Source: Gammaproteobacteria bacterium
GTDB lineage: Bacteria > Pseudomonadota > Gammaproteobacteria > Pseudomonadales > Pseudomonadaceae
Direction of reading: 5' to 3'
Length of the DNA stretch: 6,401 bases
Assembly: GCA_012735335.1 (NCBI GenBank)
Contig: JAAYHO010000408.1
Span: 1-6,401 of the forward strand
Both the position numbers and the translations under genes were made by a program. This document shows, in pieces, positions 1-5,615 of this stretch. Positions within the stretch are counted from its first letter, which is position 1, and every line of letters begins with the position of its first letter. The notes below the pieces were generated by a model. That model did not search any database. It was not told the DNA's origin and saw only the letters and a list, made by a program, of their open reading frames with translations.

Positions 1-5
1 GATCA

Positions 6-464
6 ATGAGTGACCCCCGCATACGGCGCATGGCACCGGTGCTGGATATGGCGCTGGACGAGGAGCGCAAGGCCGCCCGCACCCTGGGCGAATGCCAGCG
101 GCAACTGGACGAAGCAACCACCCGCCTGCAGGATCTGGAGCACTATGCCGGAGAATATGAAAAGGGCTGGACGCAGCGCGGCAGCCAGGGCGTTGGCCGG
201 GACTGGCTGCTCAACTACCAGGGTTTCATGAGCCAGATGCAGACCGCCATGGAACAGCAGCGCCAGACGCTGAACTGGCACCAGGAAAGCCTGCAGCGAG
301 CGCGGGAGAACTGGCGGCAGCGCTATCAACGGGTCGAAGCCCTGCGCAAGCTGATCGAACGCTACCAGGAGGAAGCCCGCGCCCGGGCCGACAAGCAGGA
401 ACAGAAACTGCTCGACGAACTGACCCAGCGGTTGTTTACCCACCGCGACCGCTCCCAGCAATAA
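6..464 (+). CDS. fliJ: Flagellar export chaperone / ATPase stalk protein FliJ
   Basis: FliJ is a small soluble coiled-coil protein that sits in the FliI ATPase ring, links it to FlhA and promotes export of flagellar subunits at the cytoplasmic face. The 152-residue product has the usual FliJ length and is almost all charged alpha-helix with no membrane segment. Stretches such as RGSQGVGRDWLLNYQ (about 58-72) and the C-terminal KLLDELTQR resemble Pseudomonas FliJ as I remember it. The ATG at 6 is chosen because the homology starts at once. It also forms an ATGA overlap with a TGA at 7-9 that may be the stop of fliI, but only two upstream codons are visible, so that is a guess. Its ribosome binding site lies outside the window. 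It is probably the last gene of a fliE-to-fliJ operon, since 359 bp of non-coding DNA follow. Confidence 0.95.
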   Translation: MSDPRIRRMAPVLDMALDEERKAARTLGECQRQLDEATTRLQDLEHYAGEYEKGWTQRGSQGVGRDWLLNYQGFMSQMQTAMEQQRQTLNWHQESLQRARENWRQRYQRVEALRKLIERYQEEARARADKQEQKLLDELTQRLFTHRDRSQQ

Positions 465-490
465 GTCGTACAGGAATCATACTGCCCCCG

Positions 491-582
491 CCGTCATTGC
501 GAGGGGCGTAGCGACGTGGCAATCCATGGTCCTCGGAGTATCCTGCGCCCACTGGATTGCCGCGCTTCGCTCGCAATGACGG
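491..582 (+). repeat. Palindromic interspersed repeat, copy 1
   Basis: The 92-bp element starts with CCGTCATTGCGAG and ends with its exact reverse complement, CTCGCAATGACGG. Inner arms GGCAATCCA (518-526) and TGGATTGCC (553-561) pair around a 26-nt loop. Between the outer and inner stems the two arms differ: the left arm has a GGGCGTAGCGACGT block, the right arm (read in reverse complement) a short GC-GAA-GC block. Copy 2 matches at 85 of 92 positions by my count, including the loop. I know this CGTCATTGCGAG...GGCAATCCA type as a non-coding family scattered through many bacterial genomes. No transposase is present, so it would be a non-autonomous MITE- or REP-like unit. Confidence 0.9.
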
Positions 583-656
583 GGTGGGGGTGCAATGGCC
601 GTTGCGGGTAGGCGAGGGTCGGCAGACTGCCTCCTCAAAACACCGCCCAATCCCCG

Positions 657-748
657 CCGTCATTGCGAGGAGCGTAGCGACGTGGCAATCCACGGGCCTC
701 GGAGTATTCTGCACCCACCGGATTGCCGCGCTTCGCTTGCAATGACGG
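657..748 (+). repeat. Palindromic interspersed repeat, copy 2
   Basis: This is the second 92-bp copy, in the same orientation as copy 1 and starting 166 bp downstream of it. It differs at seven positions, all single-base substitutions with no length change. One lies in the outer right terminus, which reads TTGCAATGACGG and so loses one terminal base pair. The inner arms keep eight pairs (GGCAATCC / GGATTGCC). Both copies are preceded by CCCCG, suggesting the repeat edge extends a few bases outward. The loop between the inner arms is also conserved between copies 1 and 2, which points to a local duplication or insertion of the same subtype. It ends 12 bp before the fliK sigma-54 promoter. Confidence 0.9.
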
Positions 749-759
749 CGGGGGCAGTC

Positions 760-775
760 TGGCCCGGAACTTGCT
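760..775 (+). promoter_or_regulatory. Sigma-54 (RpoN) promoter of fliK
   Basis: The sequence TGGCCCGGAACTTGCT matches the RpoN consensus TGGCACG-N4-TTGCW with one change in the upstream block. The invariant GG (761-762) and GC (773-774) are separated by exactly 10 bp, as sigma-54 requires. Transcription would start near 786, giving a leader of about 38 nt before the fliK ATG at 824. In P. aeruginosa fliK is a separate RpoN-dependent transcript of the FleR-controlled class, which fits its position here. I could not identify an enhancer site for the activator; repeat copies 1 and 2 occupy most of the DNA where one would normally lie. Confidence 0.85.
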
Positions 776-823
776 CCATTCTCTGCAGTATGCGTACGTG
801 CATGCATTTCATGGAGAGTTCAG

Positions 824-2152
824 ATGTCCACCAGCCAGGCCTTGATGGCTCTATTCAGTTCCGATTTGCGCGCCTCCGGTGCCGAGTCCAGCTCCCGGCT
901 GCCGCTGACTGCGGGTGATGCCGAGGCTTTTTCCGCCATGTTGGCCGAGCAGTTGCCTTCGGAACTGGAGGCGGCTATCCAGCAGATGAGTTCGGAGCAG
1001 TTGGCCAGTCTGGAGCAGACCAGCCTTGCCGCCAGCGGCAACAGCTTGCCGCTGGAGGTGCAGGATTGGCTGCAGCAGTTGCCGGACGATGGCGCCGAAC
1101 CGGTGGCCGAGGATGCGCTGGCGGTGATCAGCCAGTGGATGCAACTGCTGCAGCAGGACAGCGCCCGACCGGCGACGGCAGCGCAGACTCCCGCAGCTGC
1201 TGTTCCTGTCGCTGTGCCGGGGGCGGAGCGGGTGTCGGCCTCTGTGCTGGAGGGTGAGCCTGTGCTGAATGGCGATACGCGCCTGACCGGTGAGCGCGCC
1301 GGGGTCGCAGCGATAGGCGATGGTGACGCTGAGCTATTGCTGGAGGGCGAGCGCCCACGGGTATTATCCCTGCGTGAGCAGTCCGCCGACAGCAGTCAGA
1401 AGGCGCTTACCAGTGCTGTGCAGCAGGGCAACCAGCTCAGCGCGCAGCAGGGGCAGATTCAGCAGACACAACAGACCCAACAGAGCGCCCTGGACTTCAG
1501 TACCCTGCTGCAGCGCAGCGCGGCGGAAGCCAGCCCGGGCGCAGCAGCGCTGTTCGGCAAGCTGGTGGAGCAGATCGAGGGTGCCGGTAGCGGACGTGGC
1601 GCGGATACTGATGCAGTCGATGGGCTGGAAGGTATTCATCGGTCTGCGGCCCAGACTGGCTCCGCCGCTCTGACTGCCCGTCCGGTAGCAGGTGCGATGC
1701 AACCGGCTGCTGTGCCCTTCGGCCACCAGAGCTGGGGTGAGGCGATGGTGGAGCGGGTGATGTGGATGTCCAGCCAGAACCTGCGCAGTGTGGAGATTCA
1801 ACTGGACCCGGCGGAGCTGGGCCCGCTGGAAATCCATATCCAGAACCGTGGCCAGGAGCTGCAGGTGCAGTTCATCAGTCAGAACCCCGGCGTGCGTGAA
1901 GCGCTGGAAGGGCAGATGCACCGCCTGCGGGAAATGTTTGCCGGCCAGGGGCTGGAGCAGGCCGAGGTTACCGTGGCTGACCGCTCCGCCGGTGAGCAGG
2001 CGCGTCAGGGTGAAGGTCAGCTGGCTGATCGCTCCGCAGACCAGGGCGCAGGCCGTGGCGGGCAGAGCGGGGCGCTGGAGGCTGAGCTGACGGAGCAGCC
2101 GGCTCAGCGTCTGGTGCAGCCGTTGCGTGGCCTGGTGGATTACTACGTGTGA
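824..2152 (+). CDS. fliK: Flagellar hook-length control protein FliK
   Basis: FliK is exported during hook assembly, measures hook length and switches the export gate (through FlhB) from hook to filament substrates. The 442-residue protein has the typical two-part plan. The long N-terminal region is low in conservation and rich in Ala, Gln, Ser and Glu, with a Gln-rich run near 200-222. The conserved C-terminal Flg_hook domain starts near W304 and contains the family hallmark LDPAELGPLEIHI at 327-339. Length is slightly above the roughly 400 residues common in the family. The ATG at 824 has a GGAGAG ribosome binding site at 813-818. After the domain comes a degenerate tandem duplication (384-414) built on ADRSA. 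The gene appears to be a single-gene transcript from the promoter at 760, with a REP-like palindrome after its stop. Confidence 0.96.
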   Translation: MSTSQALMALFSSDLRASGAESSSRLPLTAGDAEAFSAMLAEQLPSELEAAIQQMSSEQLASLEQTSLAASGNSLPLEVQDWLQQLPDDGAEPVAEDALAVISQWMQLLQQDSARPATAAQTPAAAVPVAVPGAERVSASVLEGEPVLNGDTRLTGERAGVAAIGDGDAELLLEGERPRVLSLREQSADSSQKALTSAVQQGNQLSAQQGQIQQTQQTQQSALDFSTLLQRSAAEASPGAAALFGKLVEQIEGAGSGRGADTDAVDGLEGIHRSAAQTGSAALTARPVAGAMQPAAVPFGHQSWGEAMVERVMWMSSQNLRSVEIQLDPAELGPLEIHIQNRGQELQVQFISQNPGVREALEGQMHRLREMFAGQGLEQAEVTVADRSAGEQARQGEGQLADRSADQGAGRGGQSGALEAELTEQPAQRLVQPLRGLVDYYV

Positions 2153-2170
2153 GTTGCAACCCACCCTGTC

Positions 2171-2238
2171 TGTAGGAGCGGCACCCCGCCGCGAACCATT
2201 CGCCCCGAGAGCGGAGCTCCCACAAAATGGGGGGCTCC
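2171..2238. repeat. REP/REPIN-like inverted palindrome after fliK
   Basis: The region begins with TGTAGGAGC (2171-2179) and, on the other side of a centre near 2197, ends with GCTCCCACA (2216-2224), which pairs with it apart from one mismatch. Inside are GCGGC-ACCCC-GCCGC (2178-2192) and GCGAA-CCA-TTCGC (2191-2203). TGTAGGAGCGG and TGTGGGAGC are typical starts of Pseudomonas REP sequences, and two in opposite orientation form a REPIN. A further GCTCCTGCA (2234-2242) looks like a third, truncated REP end. It also lets 2213-2221 pair with 2230-2238 as an alternative 9-bp stem. No T-run follows. The arms are degenerate, so this may be an old copy. Such units often lie just after stop codons and can protect or trim transcript ends. 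Confidence 0.65.
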
Positions 2239-2295
2239 TGCAAAAGGGTTACCCTCACACAGGGTGAGACATTTCCCCTCCGTCCCTTTATCCTT

Positions 2296-2338
2296 GTGCG
2301 GTAACGCACTGATCCCCCCTTAGTCTGGCGGTACGCCA
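2296..2338. promoter_or_regulatory. Pair of related dyads upstream of the fliL promoter
   Basis: Two short perfect inverted repeats lie here: GTGCG-GTAA-CGCAC at 2296-2309 and TGGCG-GTA-CGCCA at 2326-2338. They share the core GCGGTA(A)CGC, and their centres are about 30 bp apart, close to three helical turns. The second ends 5 bp before the sigma-54 promoter at 2343. Such an arrangement could be a binding site pair for a dimeric regulator, but no known operator is matched and the function is inferred from symmetry alone. Confidence 0.4.
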
Positions 2339-2342
2339 CTTC

Positions 2343-2358
2343 TGGCACGATCAATGCA
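2343..2358 (+). promoter_or_regulatory. Sigma-54 (RpoN) promoter of the fliL operon
   Basis: TGGCACGATCAATGCA has a perfect RpoN upstream block (TGGCACG) and a near-perfect downstream block (ATGCA instead of TTGCA). The GG at 2344-2345 and GC at 2356-2357 are separated by the required 10 bp. The predicted start of transcription is near 2369, about 39 nt before the fliL ATG at 2408. In P. aeruginosa the fliL operon is RpoN- and FleQ-dependent, and FleQ is reported to act from sites downstream of that promoter, in the leader. The promoter would drive fliL through at least fliR. Confidence 0.87.
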
Positions 2359-2367
2359 GGTTTTAAT

Positions 2368-2382
2368 ATAAGCGGTGCTTAT
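2368..2382 (+). promoter_or_regulatory. Dyad at the 5' end of the fliL leader
   Basis: ATAAGC-GGT-GCTTAT is a perfect 6-bp inverted repeat located at the predicted transcription start (about 2369). It can act either as a protein-binding site in DNA or as a hairpin at the extreme 5' end of the mRNA. It contains GCGGT, also present in the two dyads upstream of the promoter. FleQ is known to bind downstream of RpoN promoters in P. aeruginosa flagellar operons, so a regulator site here is plausible, but I do not see a clear FleQ box. Confidence 0.4.
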
Positions 2383-2407
2383 CCGCATCTGGCGACGGAA
2401 ATTTGTC

Positions 2408-2914
2408 ATGGCGAGAAATCAGGCGGGGGCCCAGCAGGCGGCTCCGCAGGAACAGGCAGGTAAGAAGCGCAAGTCGCTGATCCTTGTCAGTGTCGGGCTG
2501 GTGGCGCTGCTGCTGTCCGCCGGTGGGTTGACCTATGCGCTGCTGTCCGGCACGGAAGATGGCGAGGTGGCGGCACCGAAGGAGGCTGTAAGGCAGCCCG
2601 CACTGTATCACTCGCTGGAGCCGGCCTTTACCGTGAACTACGCCCACGGTGGCCGCCAGCGCTACATGCAGGTCAGCGTGGTATTGATGGGGCGCAATGC
2701 TGATGCGCTGGCCGCAGTGGCGGAACACGCTCCGCTGATTCGCAATCAATTGGTGATGTTGTTCAGCAGCGCTGATTTTGACGAGCTGTCGACCGCTGAA
2801 GGCAAGGAACAGCTGCGCGAACAGGCTACTCTGGCAGTACAGAATCTGCTGCAGCAGGAGTTCGGCAAGCCGGGAATAGAGTCGGTACTGTTTACCAATC
2901 TGGTTCTGCAATAG
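2408..2914 (+). CDS. fliL: Flagellar basal-body associated protein FliL
   Basis: FliL is a single-pass inner-membrane protein surrounding or supporting the MotAB-type stators and affecting motor torque and swarming. From the ATG at 2408 the product is 168 residues, in the normal range. It has a short basic cytoplasmic tail ending KKRK (19-22), one transmembrane helix (about 23-46) and a periplasmic domain that ends GIESVLFTNLVLQ, the usual FliL C-terminus. An in-frame GTG at 2375 would add 11 residues but lies only about 6 nt after the predicted transcription start. It has no room for a ribosome binding site, so the ATG is preferred. A weak site (GACGGAA, 2394-2400) precedes it. It is the first gene of the operon and is followed by fliM after 9 nt. 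Confidence 0.94.
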   Translation: MARNQAGAQQAAPQEQAGKKRKSLILVSVGLVALLLSAGGLTYALLSGTEDGEVAAPKEAVRQPALYHSLEPAFTVNYAHGGRQRYMQVSVVLMGRNADALAAVAEHAPLIRNQLVMLFSSADFDELSTAEGKEQLREQATLAVQNLLQQEFGKPGIESVLFTNLVLQ

Positions 2915-2923
2915 GAAAACAAT

Positions 2924-3895
2924 ATGGCGGTTCAAGATCTGCTTTCCCAGGATGAAATCGATGCCCTGTTGCACGGGGTGGATGAAGGCATCATTGACAG
3001 TGAGCAGGACAGTGAGCCGGGCGGGGTCAGAAGTTATGATTTGACCAGTCAGGATCGTATCGTGCGTGGGCGCATGCCGACGCTGGAGATGATCAACGAG
3101 CGTTTTGCCCGCTACACCCGCATCAGTATGTTCAATCTGCTGCGCCGCTCGGCGGATGTGTCGGTGGGTGGGGTGCAGGTGATGAAGTTCGGCGAGTACG
3201 TGCATACCCTATACGTGCCGACCAGTCTCAACCTGGTGAAGATGAAGCCGCTGCGCGGCACCGCGCTGTTCATCCTCGATGCCCGGCTGGTATTCAAGCT
3301 GGTGGACAACTTCTTCGGCGGTGATGGCCGCCACGCCAAGATCGAGGGCCGCGAGTTCACACCCACCGAGCTGCGGGTGGTGCGCATGGTGCTGGAGCAG
3401 GCCTTCCTCGATCTGAAGGAGGCCTGGCAGGCGGTCAAGGATGTGCAGTTCGAGTACGTTAACTCCGAGGTCAACCCGGCGCTGGCCAACATTGTCAGCC
3501 CCAGCGAAGTGGTGGTGGTGTCCACCTTCCATATCGAACTGGATGGCGGTGGTGGCGAGATGCACGTGACCATGCCCTATTCGATGATCGAGCCGCTGCG
3601 CGAGGTGCTGGATTCGGGGGTGCAGTCGGATGTCGACGAGCACGATGAGCGTTGGGTGCGTGCCCTGCGCGAGGAAATCACCGCTGCCAAGGTGCCGTTG
3701 AGTGCCACCGTGGTGCGCCGTGAGCTGAAACTGCGTGACCTGTTGAGCATGCAGGCCGGGGACGTGATCCCGGTGGAAATGCCGGAACACATGGTGCTCT
3801 GCGCCAACGGCGTGCCCACCTTCAAGGCGCGACTGGGCGCAGCCAGGGGCAATCTGGCGTTGCAGATTCTGGGGCCGATCACCCGACCGCGTTGA
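2924..3895 (+). CDS. fliM: Flagellar motor switch protein FliM
   Basis: FliM forms the middle of the C-ring, binds CheY-P and passes the signal to FliG to reverse rotation. The 323-residue product matches the family length. It carries the N-terminal CheY-P binding peptide LSQDEIDALL (7-16), followed by a linker and the conserved segment starting DLTSQDRIVRGRMPTLEM (39 onward). The middle CheC-like domain contains a GGDG at 132-135, the GGXG motif that contacts FliG. A C-terminal SpoA (FliN-like) domain covers about 250-320. All expected key elements are present. The ATG at 2924 follows AGGAAAA just after the fliL stop. A 62-bp gap separates it from fliN, with no promoter that I can recognise. 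Confidence 0.97.
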   Translation: MAVQDLLSQDEIDALLHGVDEGIIDSEQDSEPGGVRSYDLTSQDRIVRGRMPTLEMINERFARYTRISMFNLLRRSADVSVGGVQVMKFGEYVHTLYVPTSLNLVKMKPLRGTALFILDARLVFKLVDNFFGGDGRHAKIEGREFTPTELRVVRMVLEQAFLDLKEAWQAVKDVQFEYVNSEVNPALANIVSPSEVVVVSTFHIELDGGGGEMHVTMPYSMIEPLREVLDSGVQSDVDEHDERWVRALREEITAAKVPLSATVVRRELKLRDLLSMQAGDVIPVEMPEHMVLCANGVPTFKARLGAARGNLALQILGPITRPR

Positions 3896-3957
3896 GCGGC
3901 TGGGGGTATGGGCTCTGACAAGCGAACTAGCATTCGGGCAAGTGAGGATCAGGCGAG

Positions 3958-4416
3958 ATGGCTGAGGATAATAAGGACGACATCAGTGCAGAGGAACAGG
4001 CGCTGGCTGATGAGTGGGCGGCTGCGCTGAACGAGGCAGGCAATGCCAGTCAGGATGATATTGACGCCATGCTGGAGGACAATGTCGCCAAGCCGCCGAT
4101 GGAGGAGTTCGGTGCGCCGACGCGGCCGTCAGGTGATCTTTTTGGTGGCGCTGATGGGCCGAATCTGGATGTGATTCTGGATATTCCGGTGACCATTTCC
4201 ATGGAGGTGGGCAATACCGATATCACCATCCGCAACCTGCTGCAGCTGAACCAGGGCTCGGTGGTGGAGCTGGACCGGCTGGCCGGTGAACCGCTGGACG
4301 TCAAGGTCAACGGGACCCTGATCGCCCATGGTGAGGTGGTGGTGGTGAACGAGAAGTTCGGCATCCGCCTGACGGATGTCATCAGTCAGGCCGAACGTAT
4401 CAAGAAGTTGAGCTGA
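3958..4416 (+). CDS. fliN: Flagellar motor switch protein FliN
   Basis: FliN forms the base of the C-ring with the FliM C-terminal domain and helps dock FliH during export. The 152-residue protein has an acidic, flexible N-terminal extension (about 1-68) and a C-terminal SpoA domain (about 70-148). That domain includes the conserved NLLQLNQGSVVELDRLAGEP and the tail KFGIRLTDVIS. It is longer than the 137-residue enterobacterial protein, as in other Pseudomonas. The extension contains SQDDIDAMLEDN (31-42), which resembles the CheY-binding peptide of FliM. The ATG at 3958 has a TGAGGA site at 3943-3948, and the start agrees with remembered Pseudomonas FliN. The fliO ATG follows the stop after one nucleotide. 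Confidence 0.97.
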   Translation: MAEDNKDDISAEEQALADEWAAALNEAGNASQDDIDAMLEDNVAKPPMEEFGAPTRPSGDLFGGADGPNLDVILDIPVTISMEVGNTDITIRNLLQLNQGSVVELDRLAGEPLDVKVNGTLIAHGEVVVVNEKFGIRLTDVISQAERIKKLS

Positions 4417-4417
4417 C

Positions 4418-4834
4418 ATGCGCCTGCGCTGGCTGCTTGCCGCCCCGTTGGCCGGCCTGGCTCTGCCACTGACTGCGGCTGCGGCCGAGCCTGTGCCAGG
4501 TGTCAGTCTGGCCGGGCAACTGGCACAGATGGGCCTGGGCCTGGTGGTGGTGGTCGGGCTGATCTTCCTGCTCGGTTATCTGATGCGCCGGGTGGGTCCG
4601 CTGGCACCCCAGGGTGGTCAGCATATCCGCGTGATCAGTACTCTGCCGCTGGGGCCACGGGATCGCCTGGCACTGGTGCAGGTGGGTGATCAGCAACTGC
4701 TGCTGGGCATCTCTCCGGGACGGATCAGCACCCTGCATGTACTGGATGAGCCGGTGCTGGATGACACCGAGACAGGCAGCGGCGATTTTGCCCGCAAGCT
4801 GCAGGCGATACTGAAAAGGGAACAGAAACCATGA
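4418..4834 (+). CDS. fliO: Flagellar biosynthesis protein FliO
   Basis: FliO is a membrane scaffold that helps assemble the FliP ring of the flagellar export gate and is not part of the final pore. The 138-residue product begins with a cleavable-looking hydrophobic leader (about 1-23, ending AAAA). It has one transmembrane helix at about 36-56 ([20 protein letters not shown]) followed by RR, and a C-terminal cytoplasmic domain with [20 protein letters not shown], the conserved FliO core. The start lies one base after the fliN stop with no clear ribosome binding site, so translation is probably coupled to fliN. Its stop overlaps the fliP start in ATGA. Confidence 0.94.
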   Translation: MRLRWLLAAPLAGLALPLTAAAAEPVPGVSLAGQLAQMGLGLVVVVGLIFLLGYLMRRVGPLAPQGGQHIRVISTLPLGPRDRLALVQVGDQQLLLGISPGRISTLHVLDEPVLDDTETGSGDFARKLQAILKREQKP

Positions 4835-5583
4835 TGCGCTGGGCGCTGTTGTTATTGACCCTGCTGGCACCGACGGCCTTTGCCCAGTCCGCAGGCGACC
4901 CCTTGAGCCTGCCCGCCATCACCCTGAAGACCGACGCCGAGGGCGAGCAGACCTACTCGGTGAGCCTGCAGATCCTGCTGCTGATGAGCGCGCTGACGTT
5001 CATCCCGGCGTTCGTCATGATGATGACCAGCTTTACCCGCATCATCATCGTGTTTGCCATCCTGCGTCAGGCGCTGGGCCTGCAGTCCACACCCTCCAGT
5101 CAGATTCTGGTGGGCCTGGCGCTGTTCCTGACCCTGTTCATCATGGCGCCGGTGTTCGAGCGTATCAACGAAAGCGCCCTGCAACCCTACCTGAGCGAGG
5201 AGCTGACCCCGCAGCAGGCCCTGGAGCAGGCCGGGGTGCCGATGCGTGAGTTCATGCTGGCGCAGACCCGGGAAACCGATCTGGAGCTGTTCGTGCGCCT
5301 GGCCCAGCGTACCGACCTGGCTGGCCCGGAGGAGGTGCCTTTCCATATTCTGGTTCCCGCGTTCGTCACCTCCGAGCTGAAGACCGCCTTCCAGATCGGT
5401 TTCATGATCTTCATTCCGTTTCTGGTGATCGACCTGGTGGTGGCCAGTGTGCTGATGGCGATGGGTATGATGATGCTGTCGCCACTGATCATCTCGCTGC
5501 CATTCAAGATAATGCTGTTTGTGCTGGTTGATGGCTGGGCGCTGATCATCGGCACCCTGGCGGCCAGTTTTGCGGTGACTTAG
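4831..5583 (+). CDS. fliP: Flagellar export gate protein FliP
   Basis: FliP is the core pore component of the flagellar type III export gate, with five copies in the FliPQR complex. The 250-residue protein has a signal peptide at 1-19 (ending TAFAQ), several hydrophobic helices and the family signature [16 protein letters not shown] at about 176-191. The methionine-rich gate loop MGMMMLSP (211-218) is present, followed by [14 protein letters not shown] at 223-236. Length matches the family (about 245). It overlaps the fliO stop by 4 nt (ATGA). A second ATG immediately after (4834) is also possible and would shorten it by one residue. Unlike the tight junctions before and after, 157 bp containing a palindromic repeat separate it from fliQ. 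Confidence 0.98.
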   Translation: MMRWALLLLTLLAPTAFAQSAGDPLSLPAITLKTDAEGEQTYSVSLQILLLMSALTFIPAFVMMMTSFTRIIIVFAILRQALGLQSTPSSQILVGLALFLTLFIMAPVFERINESALQPYLSEELTPQQALEQAGVPMREFMLAQTRETDLELFVRLAQRTDLAGPEEVPFHILVPAFVTSELKTAFQIGFMIFIPFLVIDLVVASVLMAMGMMMLSPLIISLPFKIMLFVLVDGWALIIGTLAASFAVT

Positions 5584-5615
5584 GTAGAGCCATGGCCACT
5601 TGCGCAGCGCAAAGC

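Larger units (their letters stand above)
465..823. other. fliJ-fliK intergenic region
   Basis: This 359-bp stretch has no convincing gene. It holds two tandem palindromic repeats (491-582 and 657-748), a 74-bp spacer between them (583-656) and the sigma-54 promoter and leader of fliK (760-823). The spacer contains one small perfect dyad, GGCAG-A-CTGCC at 621-631, with no T-run after it, so it is not a standard terminator. Reading frames that cross the region on both strands translate the repeats into HCEERSDVAI- and CRASLAMT-like peptides. I recall these as hallmarks of spurious ORFs over this kind of repeat. If fliJ transcription ends here, the repeat hairpins are the only strong structures available. 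Confidence 0.85.

Noticed and set aside
491..748. CRISPR-like array from repeated units
   Set aside because: There are only two units, each itself a 92-bp palindrome with a 74-bp spacer, and a third inverted copy lies elsewhere. No cas genes are present.
436..918. Small open frames on both strands over the fliJ-fliK gap, with peptides like HCEERSDVAI and CRASLAMT
   Set aside because: These are translations of the palindromic repeats. The same peptides turn up as false proteins in many genomes, and the frames run into fliJ or fliK in the wrong phase.
1364..2164. 266-codon open frame on the minus strand
   Set aside because: It is the complement of fliK, including its conserved domain, and has low-complexity Leu/Gln/His content.
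2251..2275. Possible intrinsic terminator after fliK (ACCCT-CACAC-AGGGT stem)
   Set aside because: The stem is only 5 bp and is followed by GAGACATTTCCCC rather than a T-run, so it does not meet the standard for a terminator call.
2375..2407. Upstream GTG start for fliL (11 extra residues)
   Set aside because: It lies about 6 nt after the predicted transcription start and inside a dyad, leaving no ribosome binding site. The ATG at 2408 gives a normal FliL N-terminus.
2363..3205. 280-codon open frame on the minus strand
   Set aside because: It lies opposite fliL and the start of fliM, which are clearly real, and shows no family motif.
3896..3957. Possible promoter in the 62-bp fliM-fliN gap
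   Set aside because: I see no RpoN-type GG-N10-GC motif and no convincing -35/-10 pair. The gap holds only the fliN ribosome binding site.
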